From assembly GCA_029052265.1 (NCBI GenBank), contig JAIDJJ010000645.1, positions 1 through 21,123 of the forward strand: DNA of 21,123 bases. The letters run 5' to 3'. A program made the position numbers and the translations under genes. Positions 6,660 to 13,800 of the stretch are shown in pieces. The notes beneath the pieces were generated by a model. It made no database searches and was not told the origin of the DNA. It saw only the letters and a program-made list of their open reading frames with translations. Origin of the DNA: Muribaculaceae bacterium. GTDB lineage: Bacteria > Bacteroidota > Bacteroidia > Bacteroidales > Muribaculaceae. Within the stretch, counting starts at the first letter, position 1, and every line of letters starts with the position of its first letter.

Positions 6660-7448
6660 ATGGCACAAGTAAAAGCAAAAAAAGCACTCGGTCAGCATTT
6701 CCTGACCGATCTTAATGTGGCGAAGCGTATCGCCGCCACGATTGATAAGGACAACCTCCCTATGGATGCAAAGGTCTGGGCTGATATTCCGGTTCTGGAA
6801 GTTGGTCCGGGCATGGGTGTTCTATCCCAGTTCCTCATGTCGGCGGGAAGAAGGATAAAAGCGGTGGAGATAGACACGGAAAGCGTGGAATATCTCCGCA
6901 AGGTATATCCTGACCTTGAAGTGGTGGAAGGAGATTTTCTGAAAATGGATCTTGCGGAAATATTCGGCGGCAAGTTTGCCCTGATAGGCAATTATCCATA
7001 CAATATATCTTCCCAGATTTTCTTTAAGGTGCTCGATTATAAGGAAAGTATTCCGGTCGTGGCGGGCATGCTGCAGAAGGAGGTTGCGGAAAGGATATGC
7101 TGTAAACCCGGGTCGAAAGTATATGGTATACTTTCTGTATTGCTTCAGGCATGGTATGACTGTGAATATCTTTTCAATGTCCCCCCGGGAGTATTCGCGC
7201 CTCCTCCAAAAGTGATGAGCGGGGTGATCCGGCTGACACGCAACAGCCGCACTGAACTGGGGTGTGACGAGAAACTGTTCAAGACGGTTGTGAAGACAGC
7301 ATTCGGACAGCGCCGCAAGACTCTCCGCAATTCTTTGGGCGGACTTATCCCTTCCTCGTCCCCGATAATGCAGGATCCGATCATGGGTCTGCGGCCTGAG
7401 AGGTTAGGGGTGGAGGACTTCATACGTCTCACGCTCGCCTGTTCTTAA
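6660..7448 (+). CDS. rsmA: 16S rRNA (adenine1518-N6/adenine1519-N6)-dimethyltransferase RsmA/KsgA
   Basis: A 262-residue cytoplasmic methyltransferase that dimethylates two adjacent adenines in the 3' hairpin of 16S rRNA late in 30S assembly, using S-adenosylmethionine. Family motifs are present in order. KKALGQHFLTD at the N-terminus starts the family signature. LEVGPGMGVLS is the SAM-binding glycine loop. VEID is the acidic ribose-binding motif. NYPYNISSQ is the catalytic NxPY motif. PPPKVMSGVIRL and FGQRRKTLRNSL belong to the C-terminal RNA-binding part. The length is normal and nothing is missing. The upstream ATG at 6653 is out of frame. No Bacteroidetes-type promoter is evident in the 92-base gap after the peptidase gene, so expression may come from readthrough of the hairpin at 6615-6649 or from a weak promoter. 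Confidence 0.95.
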   Translation: MAQVKAKKALGQHFLTDLNVAKRIAATIDKDNLPMDAKVWADIPVLEVGPGMGVLSQFLMSAGRRIKAVEIDTESVEYLRKVYPDLEVVEGDFLKMDLAEIFGGKFALIGNYPYNISSQIFFKVLDYKESIPVVAGMLQKEVAERICCKPGSKVYGILSVLLQAWYDCEYLFNVPPGVFAPPPKVMSGVIRLTRNSRTELGCDEKLFKTVVKTAFGQRRKTLRNSLGGLIPSSSPIMQDPIMGLRPERLGVEDFIRLTLACS

Positions 7449-7470
7449 TTTTGAATGATTCACCCCGCAA

Positions 7471-7546
7471 CTCACAACTCAACCCCCAAATCGCTTCTTT
7501 TGTTCAGTGTTCAGCCCGCCAGGCTGAATCCGATCTCACAACTCAA
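7471..7546. repeat. Short direct repeat pair flanking a small hairpin
   Basis: CTCACAACTCAA occurs at 7471-7482 and 7535-7546, each followed by A/C-rich sequence. Between them lies a 7-bp hairpin, TTCAGCC (7510-7516) with GGCTGAA (7522-7528). The stretch does not look coding and fills the gap before the dehydrogenase start. It may be an intergenic repeat element of this genome. Confidence 0.5.
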
Positions 7547-7561
7547 AACCCAAAACTAAAT

Positions 7562-8515
7562 ATGAAGATAACGGTACTTGACGGTTATGGCTTGAATCCC
7601 GGAGATCTCAGCTGGGATTGGCTCAATAAATATGGAGAAGTTAAAATCTACGACCGCACTTCCCCTTCTGAACTGATGGAAAGAGCTGCGGATGCAGATG
7701 TGGTCTTCACCAATAAAGTTGTGATAAATGCTGAAACGCTCAGCTCGCTGCCCAATCTTAAATATATCGGCGTCCTTGCAACGGGCTATAATATCGTCGA
7801 TGTGAAAACAGCACATCAATTGGGCATTGTAGTGACCAACATTCCGGCATATAGCACGGATTCCGTGGCTCAGATGGTATTCGCTCTTCTTCTCGCTATC
7901 ACAAATCGTGTGGAGCATTATGCTGTTGAAAACCATAATGGACGCTGGAGCAATAATCCGGATTTCTGTTATTGGGACTCTCCGCTTATGGAACTCGCAG
8001 GGAAAACATTCGGTATTGTCGGGTTAGGGAATATCGGCAAGGCAGTGGCGCGTATCGCCAATGCATTCGGCATGAAAGTCGTTGCGTTCACTTCCAAGAA
8101 ACAGGAAGAACTACCCGCAGGTATTCAAAAAGTGACTCTTGACCAACTGTTTTCTGAAAGTGACATATTGAGTCTACATTGCCCCCTCACTCCGGAAACA
8201 GACCATCTGGTCAATGCCGAAAGGTTGGATCTGATGAAACCGACTTCGATTTTGATCAATACCGGGCGGGGTCCATTGATTGATGAGCAGGCGGTTGCAA
8301 ATGCTTTGAAAGCCGGAAAACTCGGTGCATTCGGGGCGGACGTATTGTCTTCCGAACCTCCGGCAGCCGATAATCCGTTGCTGTCGGCACCTAATGCCTT
8401 TATCACTCCTCACATAGCCTGGGCTACCGTGGAAGCACGCCAACGTCTGATGGAAATATGCGAAGGGAATCTGGCGGCATTCGTATCAGGCACTCCCCGC
8501 AACGTAGTCTCGTAA
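7562..8515 (+). CDS. D-2-hydroxyacid dehydrogenase (NAD-dependent)
   Basis: A 317-residue cytoplasmic oxidoreductase of the D-isomer-specific 2-hydroxyacid dehydrogenase family, which interconverts a 2-keto acid and its D-2-hydroxy acid with NAD(H). GLGNIG (154-159) is the dinucleotide-binding loop. The catalytic Arg-Glu-His set is visible: R236 in NTGRG, E265 in SSEPP and H284 in TPHIAWAT. The closest named relatives by appearance are glycerate/hydroxypyruvate reductases, but the substrate is not certain. The frame is open 37 codons further upstream, but that stretch is made of intergenic repeat sequence and has no family similarity. The ATG at 7562 gives the expected N-terminus MKITVLDGYG. 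The 113-base gap after rsmA holds short repeats. A TAATTTTG at 7446-7453 overlapping the rsmA stop is a weak promoter candidate without a -33 element. Confidence 0.9.
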   Translation: MKITVLDGYGLNPGDLSWDWLNKYGEVKIYDRTSPSELMERAADADVVFTNKVVINAETLSSLPNLKYIGVLATGYNIVDVKTAHQLGIVVTNIPAYSTDSVAQMVFALLLAITNRVEHYAVENHNGRWSNNPDFCYWDSPLMELAGKTFGIVGLGNIGKAVARIANAFGMKVVAFTSKKQEELPAGIQKVTLDQLFSESDILSLHCPLTPETDHLVNAERLDLMKPTSILINTGRGPLIDEQAVANALKAGKLGAFGADVLSSEPPAADNPLLSAPNAFITPHIAWATVEARQRLMEICEGNLAAFVSGTPRNVVS

Positions 8516-8547
8516 AAGATAGAATTTATAAACTATACAATTGTTTG

Positions 8548-8596
8548 CGTCCCGGTTATGATTCCCATTTTTAGGACATCCTAATCCGGGACGTTT
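8548..8596 (+). terminator. Probable terminator of the hydroxyacid dehydrogenase gene
   Basis: CGTCCCGG (8548-8555) pairs with CCGGGACG (8586-8593), and three further pairs form across a one-base bulge. TTT follows. The loop contains a 14-base palindrome, TTAGGACATCCTAA (8571-8584), which would compete with the inner pairs. It lies 32 bases after the stop codon. Confidence 0.5.
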
Positions 8597-8661
8597 AATC
8601 AGGAAAAAGATTTTAAATGAAGACTTGCCGGGAAGATTAAGGACGCGTTCCTGTAAGCCTA

Positions 8662-8752
8662 TTGCACTATTGTCAGAAGTGTTTATAGTTGGATAGTGGA
8701 TGGGCTATAAATTTGGAAATATAGGGAGAAATGACTACTTTTGCACTATTGT
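8662..8752 (+). repeat. 12-bp direct repeat upstream of and at the regulator promoter
   Basis: TTGCACTATTGT occurs at 8662-8673 and again at 8741-8752, 79 bases apart. The second copy overlaps the end of the promoter -7 element and the likely transcription start of the regulator gene. It may be a duplicated promoter segment or an operator for autoregulation. Confidence 0.5.
8712..8743 (+). promoter_or_regulatory. Promoter of the SusR-like regulator gene
   Basis: TTTG (8712-8715), a spacer of 20 bases, then TACTTTTG (8736-8743) followed by CA: a full match to the Bacteroidetes promoter form. A second possible -7 element, TAAATTTG, lies at 8708-8715. Both lie downstream of the ATG at 8700, which therefore cannot be the start on transcripts from these promoters. 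Confidence 0.7.
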
Positions 8753-10535
8753 GATCAGACAATTGAAGATATTGACTCTTATTGTTTTTTGTGCATTTTG
8801 TCAGGAGATTTTTGCGCAGAAAAATGGTTCAATTGATTCTCTCATGAATCAGTTGGACAGCGTTGTAGCAAACCGTGAAGTCTACATACGGGAAAGGGAG
8901 GCAAGAATCCGCGATTTAAAAGCGGAACTTGCGAACGCCTCTTCTGACTCTCTATTGTATGAGACGCTCGGACATCTGGTGGATACTTATAATCCGTTCA
9001 ATACTGATTCAGCATTCTATTACAGCCGGCAGAGAGAGGAGATTGCAGAAAAGATGGGTGATCCGGTCTTGATTGCCAATGCAAGGATGAATCAGGCGAA
9101 TGTGCTTAATGCCGTGGGTATGTATCAGGAGGCATCCTCGCTCATCAAAACCATATCTTCAAAAGAATTGCCGGATTATCTCTTACCATATTATTTCTAC
9201 ATAAAGAGGACATTATCAGGCAATCTTGCTGAATTTTCCGCTTTCTCCCCATTGCGTGCCCAATATAATGCGTTGACAAATTCTTACCGGGACTCCCTGA
9301 TGAAAGTGAACGATCCGGAGTCGCTTGCTTTCGCTATCTCAAAGGCGGATCAATATAATGCTTTCGCACAGTATGAGAAGGCTGTTGTGACAATGACGGA
9401 ATATGTCAATACCCATGAATTGTCGGAACATGACAAAGCGATATGTGCCTGGACGCTTGCACAGTCTTACGAGCATCTGAATGATCTCCCTAAATTGAAA
9501 GAGCAGCTTATAATATCATCGATAGGAGATATTAAGGCGGCTGTGAGGGAATACGTGTCGTTGCGACACCTCGCTCTCCTTCTCTATAAGGAAGGGGATC
9601 TTGAACGTGCCTATAAATTTATGAATATAGCTGTTGATGACGCCACCAAGTGCAATGCACGTCAGAGAATAGTGGAGCTAAATGCCTCATATCCTGAACT
9701 TACAGGCATTTATATCGACAAGATAAAGAAGCAACAGGATTCTCTCGTTCAAGCACTTTGGGCAATTACAATACTGTCAGTGATATTGATTGGCGCTTTC
9801 ATATATCTCTGGAAACAGATGAAAGTGATTTCAAGATCAAGAAAAGAACTTGCCGATGCCAACGACAGGCTCAACAACCTTAATTCAGAACTGAAAGTCT
9901 CTAACGCGAAGCTGAGTGAAGCAAATGAAAAACTGAGTGGCGCCAATAAGGAAATCACGGAAGCATCCCGTCAGAAAGACCAGCTTAACAGACAGTTGCG
10001 TCAGTCTAACGAGAATTTGTCGGCTGCCAATAAGGAAATTGCGGAAAATTCGCGTCTTAAAGAGATTTATATCGGAAGGTATATGGACCAATGTCTGTCG
10101 TATATAGACAGTCTTGACTCTTACCGGAAGACACTCCTGAAACTTGCATCGGCAGGGAAGCTCGATGAAATCAAAGACAAGCTAAAGTCGACAGACATTG
10201 TGGATGAACGGCTACGTGACTTTTACGATACTTTCGACTCTACTTTCCTGAAGTTGTTTCCGACATTTGTGGAAGACTTTAACAATCTGCTACTTCCTGA
10301 AGAGCTGATAATCCCCAAGAAGAAGGGTACGCTAAACACTGAGTTGAGAATTTTCGCGCTTATAAGACTCGGTATATCCGACAGTGACAAGATAGCTAAA
10401 TTTCTACGCTATTCCCTGACTACAATCTATAACTATCGTACGAAAGTAAGAAATAAGGCGAAAGGTGACCGCGCCAAACTTGAGACGGAAGTAATGAAGA
10501 TCGGTCTTGCCGACAATTCCGAAAATGATAACTAA
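8751..10535 (+). CDS. SusR-like membrane-spanning transcriptional regulator of the glucan locus
   Basis: From the GTG at 8751 the protein is 594 residues. A signal-like hydrophobic N-terminus (residues 5-23) leads into an alpha-helical periplasmic sensor, probably TPR-like, to about 328. A membrane segment follows at 335-354 (ALWAITILSVILIGAFIYLW), then a cytoplasmic coiled coil (357-435) and a C-terminal domain ending in a helix-turn-helix-like stretch (543-568: DSDKIAKFLRYSLTTIYNYR). This architecture is that of SusR-type regulators (DUF6377 family, from memory), which sense oligosaccharide in the periplasm and activate an adjacent sus-like operon. The frame is open to an ATG at 8700, but a strong promoter lies inside that extension, so I prefer the GTG, or the TTG at 8763, which would give a start of MKILTLIVFCAFC. 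The protein lacks histidine-kinase and response-regulator motifs, so it is not a hybrid two-component system. Confidence 0.82.
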   Translation: MIRQLKILTLIVFCAFCQEIFAQKNGSIDSLMNQLDSVVANREVYIREREARIRDLKAELANASSDSLLYETLGHLVDTYNPFNTDSAFYYSRQREEIAEKMGDPVLIANARMNQANVLNAVGMYQEASSLIKTISSKELPDYLLPYYFYIKRTLSGNLAEFSAFSPLRAQYNALTNSYRDSLMKVNDPESLAFAISKADQYNAFAQYEKAVVTMTEYVNTHELSEHDKAICAWTLAQSYEHLNDLPKLKEQLIISSIGDIKAAVREYVSLRHLALLLYKEGDLERAYKFMNIAVDDATKCNARQRIVELNASYPELTGIYIDKIKKQQDSLVQALWAITILSVILIGAFIYLWKQMKVISRSRKELADANDRLNNLNSELKVSNAKLSEANEKLSGANKEITEASRQKDQLNRQLRQSNENLSAANKEIAENSRLKEIYIGRYMDQCLSYIDSLDSYRKTLLKLASAGKLDEIKDKLKSTDIVDERLRDFYDTFDSTFLKLFPTFVEDFNNLLLPEELIIPKKKGTLNTELRIFALIRLGISDSDKIAKFLRYSLTTIYNYRTKVRNKAKGDRAKLETEVMKIGLADNSENDN

Positions 10536-10558
10536 GACGCTTTAACGGCGTCTTTTTT
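10534..10558 (+). terminator. Rho-independent terminator of the regulator gene
   Basis: AAGACGC (10534-10540) pairs with GCGTCTT (10548-10554), with a 7-base loop and then TTTT. The stem begins inside the TAA stop codon of the regulator. It separates regulator transcription from the susC operon. Confidence 0.85.
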
Positions 10559-10641
10559 ATAATACATCTTTGTCAATGTCTGACAAATCTCCCTTATTCT
10601 GACCGGATAAAACTCCTTCAAGACTACATAAAAAATTAATA

Positions 10642-10773
10642 CTTATATATGTAAGGGGTTTATTTTCAAAGGTATATGTCTATATGTGTTAACTGTTTCA
10701 CTACTTTTTAAATCACAGGCGTTGACCGACGGGATTTCATTGTATAATTTTGCTTCAAAGATTCTATGTTAAC
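10642..10773 (+). promoter_or_regulatory. Candidate operator region and repeats upstream of susC
   Basis: Three copies of TATATGT lie at 10646-10652, 10673-10679 and 10681-10687, the first inside an imperfect palindrome CTTATATATGTAAG (10642-10655). GTTAAC occurs at 10688-10693, as CTATATGTGTTAAC, and again at 10768-10773, as CTATGTTAAC. These flank the promoter and are candidate binding sites for the adjacent regulator. Binding is inferred only from position. Confidence 0.4.
10721..10752 (+). promoter_or_regulatory. Promoter of the susCD-GH66-GH97 operon
   Basis: GTTG (10721-10724), a spacer of 20 bases, then TAATTTTG (10745-10752). The -7 element fits the consensus fully and the -33 element lacks one T, as expected for an activator-dependent promoter. 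Transcription should start near 10759, about 26 bases before the susC ATG. Confidence 0.75.
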
Positions 10774-10784
10774 AATTTAATATT

Positions 10785-13700
10785 ATGAAACCCAAAAAAC
10801 AATCATGGAAACTATTCCTTCTGTTGGGATTGATGTTGACCTGTAGTCAGCTCGCGATAGCCCAGCAAATCAGTGTGTCGGGAACAGTCACCGACACTAC
10901 AGGAGAACCGATTATCGGCGCCACGGTCATGGCGCAAGGCACAACCAACGGCACAACTACAGATTTTGACGGCAACTACACGATCACAGCCGATGCCCTC
11001 GGAACTCTTAAATTCTCATACGTTGGATATGAGACACAGACCATAGCCATTGACCAACGTACCGTCATCAATGTCACCATGCAGGAAAGTGCCGCCCTGC
11101 TCGATGAACTGGTTGTGATCGGGTATGGCACGATGAAGAAAAGTGATCTTACCGGTGCAGTAGGGTCAATCGGAGGGAAGGATATAAAAGATGTTCCGGT
11201 CAACAATGTCGGACAGGCACTTCAGGGTAAAATTGCCGGCGTGAATATCGTCGGCGGAGAGAAACCTGGTGATAATGTCACCATCAAAGTGCGCGGTCTC
11301 GGTTCAATCAATAATTCAGACCCTCTTATCGTGATCGACGGAGTGCCGACAGATCTCGGACTTAACGCACTCAACCCTCAGGATATAGAGCGTCTTGATG
11401 TGCTTAAGGATGCATCCGCTACCGCTATTTATGGTTCACGCGGAGCCAACGGTGTGGTGATGATCACCACACGGAAAGGTGTTGCGGGCACCGCACGCCT
11501 CTCGGTATCGGCAAATGCTGCATTTTCCAATGTCTCAAAGAAAATGTCGCTCCTTGACGCTGCCGGCTACGCTTCTTTGAGCAACGACATGCTTTCGCAG
11601 GCAGGCTACAATACAAACCCTGAGTGGGCTGATCCGTCTTTCCTTACATCTTCCACAAACTGGGTTGACGAGTTGCTTCAGACAGGCGTGATGCAGAACT
11701 ACAACGTAAGCTATTCCGGCGGTAACGAAAAGGCTCATTACTATTTCTCAGCCGGGTTCCTTAATCAGACAGGTGTGGTAAAACACGTGAACTACCGTCG
11801 TTTCACTTTCCAGGCAAACAATGATGTGAAACTGAAAAGCTGGTTAAAACTGTCAAACAGTTTTCTCTTCAGTGCAGATATAAAGAAAAGCGGTGCCTAC
11901 AGTATGTGGGACGCCATGCGTGCGTTACCGACCTTCCCTGTCAAGGATGAAAATGGAGAATGGAGCGGTCCTTCCGGCAACTCTGAATGGTATGGAAGTA
12001 TAAGAAATCCTGTCGGTTCTAACGACATGTACCGCAGTGCTACCAACGGATATAATTTTCTCGCCAATATTGCAGGCGACATAACGATCGTGCCGGAATG
12101 GCTGCAGTTCCGTTCCCTTTTTGGCTTCGATGGCAAATTCTGGTTTGATGACAGCTTCTCTCCGAAATATAACTGGAAACCTACCCCGGTGGAGGAAAGC
12201 TCACAATATCAGAGCTCAAACCGTAATTTCACTTATCTTTGGGATAACTATTTCACCTTTGACCATACCTTCGGTAAAAACCAGATAAACGTGATGGCAG
12301 GTATGTCGGCACAATGGAACCATGCCTACTGGATGAACGGACAGATGAACGGATTTCTTTTCGACACAGTACATCAGCTTGCCAACGGTGAAAAGATCTA
12401 TAACCTTGACGGTTCGCAGAGCGAATGGGCGTTGCTTTCATACATGGCACGTGCGAACTATACGTTTGACGACCGCTATCTTCTTACCGCCACTCTCCGT
12501 CGCGACGGCTCAAGCCGTTTCGGAAAGTCTAACCGCTGGGGTACTTTCCCGTCAATGTCGGCTGCATGGAAAATCTCTTCTGAAGAATTTTTCCCGAAAG
12601 ACAAGGCTATCAACGATCTCAAGTTGCGTCTCGGATGGGGTAAGACCGGCAGCCAGGCATCTGTAGGAAACTATGACCATATACAGACCCTTGTGACCCT
12701 TCTTTATCCCTTCGGAACAACCCTCGACAATGCAGAGCAATCCGCTCTATATTCCCAAGTGCTCGCCAATTCAGCTATCCATTGGGAGGAGATCGAGCAG
12801 TTTAATGCCGGAATAGATCTCTCTTTCTTCAATTCCCGATTGAACGTAAGCCTTGACGGATATATCAAAAACACCAACCACATGCTTGTGAAGGCGGCAT
12901 TCCCTATCACAACAGGTTTTGAGGATACATTCGACACTTATACAAACGCCGGAAAGGTGCGCAACATAGGATGGGAACTCTCTGCAAGTTCAGTCAACCT
13001 TACAGGAGAGTTCGGATGGGAGACAGATCTGAACATTACTTATAACAAAAACAAGATAAAAGATCTCAACAGCGACACTCCGCTTTGGCGCAATCAGTTC
13101 GGTGGGGCATACGCCACCATGCTTGCTGCGGATTATCCTATCAATGTGTTCTACGGATATGTGACAGACGGTATTTTCCAGACCGAGGAAGAAGTCAGGA
13201 TGCATGCCTCACAGCCGGGAGCTGAGCCGGGCGACATACGTTTCCGTGACCTCAACAACGACGGAGTCATCAATGAGTCTGACCGCACTGTGATTGGCAA
13301 TCCTAACCCGACATGGCTATATTCTATGAACAACCGCTTTACATACAAAGGATTTGAATTGTCGATCTATCTTCAGGGTGTGGCGGGCAACAAGATCTAC
13401 AACCGCACCCGCTCAGTGATGGAGAGCATGTCGGCGGCTTACAATCAGGCTGCATCCACAGCCCACCGCTGGCAGGGCGCCGGAACATCAAACTCAATGC
13501 CCCGTGCTGTATGGGCAGACCCTAACGGCAACAACCGCATCAGCGACCGCTGGGTTGAAAACGGCAGTTATCTGCGTCTGAAAAACATAACTCTTGCCTA
13601 CAATCTGCCTGACAGCTGGCTCAGAAGAATCAGTTTTGAAAACGCCAGAATTTTGGTGTCGTGCGAGAATGTGGCTACAATAACAGGCTACAAGGGTCTT

Positions 13701-13787
13701 GACCCGGAAGTGGGTATTGACGGAATCGACTATTCAAGTTTCCCGCCTTCAAGAATCTTCAATGTGGGATTTTCTGTAAATTTCTAA
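10785..13787 (+). CDS. SusC-like TonB-dependent outer-membrane oligosaccharide transporter
   Basis: A 1000-residue SusC/RagA-family receptor of normal length. A signal peptide (1-26, ending LAIAQ) is followed by a carboxypeptidase-regulatory-like beta domain (about 31-100: GTVTDTTGEPIIGATV, FDGNYTI). A TonB-box-like DELVVIGYG lies at 107-115. The plug domain (about 119-232) holds the family signatures IKVRGLGSINNSDPL and KDASATAIYGSRGANG. The 22-strand barrel follows and ends in FNVGFSVNF with the terminal phenylalanine usual for outer-membrane barrels. With SusD it forms a lidded importer driven by the proton motive force through TonB-ExbBD. Those genes are not in this window. It is the first gene of the operon, and susD follows after 13 bases. 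The substrate is inferred to be alpha-1,6-linked gluco-oligosaccharides from the GH66 neighbour. Confidence 0.95.
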   Translation: MKPKKQSWKLFLLLGLMLTCSQLAIAQQISVSGTVTDTTGEPIIGATVMAQGTTNGTTTDFDGNYTITADALGTLKFSYVGYETQTIAIDQRTVINVTMQESAALLDELVVIGYGTMKKSDLTGAVGSIGGKDIKDVPVNNVGQALQGKIAGVNIVGGEKPGDNVTIKVRGLGSINNSDPLIVIDGVPTDLGLNALNPQDIERLDVLKDASATAIYGSRGANGVVMITTRKGVAGTARLSVSANAAFSNVSKKMSLLDAAGYASLSNDMLSQAGYNTNPEWADPSFLTSSTNWVDELLQTGVMQNYNVSYSGGNEKAHYYFSAGFLNQTGVVKHVNYRRFTFQANNDVKLKSWLKLSNSFLFSADIKKSGAYSMWDAMRALPTFPVKDENGEWSGPSGNSEWYGSIRNPVGSNDMYRSATNGYNFLANIAGDITIVPEWLQFRSLFGFDGKFWFDDSFSPKYNWKPTPVEESSQYQSSNRNFTYLWDNYFTFDHTFGKNQINVMAGMSAQWNHAYWMNGQMNGFLFDTVHQLANGEKIYNLDGSQSEWALLSYMARANYTFDDRYLLTATLRRDGSSRFGKSNRWGTFPSMSAAWKISSEEFFPKDKAINDLKLRLGWGKTGSQASVGNYDHIQTLVTLLYPFGTTLDNAEQSALYSQVLANSAIHWEEIEQFNAGIDLSFFNSRLNVSLDGYIKNTNHMLVKAAFPITTGFEDTFDTYTNAGKVRNIGWELSASSVNLTGEFGWETDLNITYNKNKIKDLNSDTPLWRNQFGGAYATMLAADYPINVFYGYVTDGIFQTEEEVRMHASQPGAEPGDIRFRDLNNDGVINESDRTVIGNPNPTWLYSMNNRFTYKGFELSIYLQGVAGNKIYNRTRSVMESMSAAYNQAASTAHRWQGAGTSNSMPRAVWADPNGNNRISDRWVENGSYLRLKNITLAYNLPDSWLRRISFENARILVSCENVATITGYKGLDPEVGIDGIDYSSFPPSRIFNVGFSVNF

Positions 13788-13800
13788 CCTTTTGAACTCT

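Noticed and set aside
7451..7561. Upstream extension of the hydroxyacid dehydrogenase
   Set aside because: It is encoded by intergenic repeats and a hairpin, and the family N-terminus begins at the ATG at 7562.
8751..10535. Hybrid two-component system or ECF sigma/anti-sigma control of the locus
   Set aside because: No histidine kinase, receiver, sigma or FecR motifs are present. The architecture is sensor, one membrane helix, coiled coil and HTH-like end.
13792..13800. TTG start for SusD, three codons upstream
   Set aside because: The ATG at 13801 gives a standard lipoprotein signal; the extension adds nothing.
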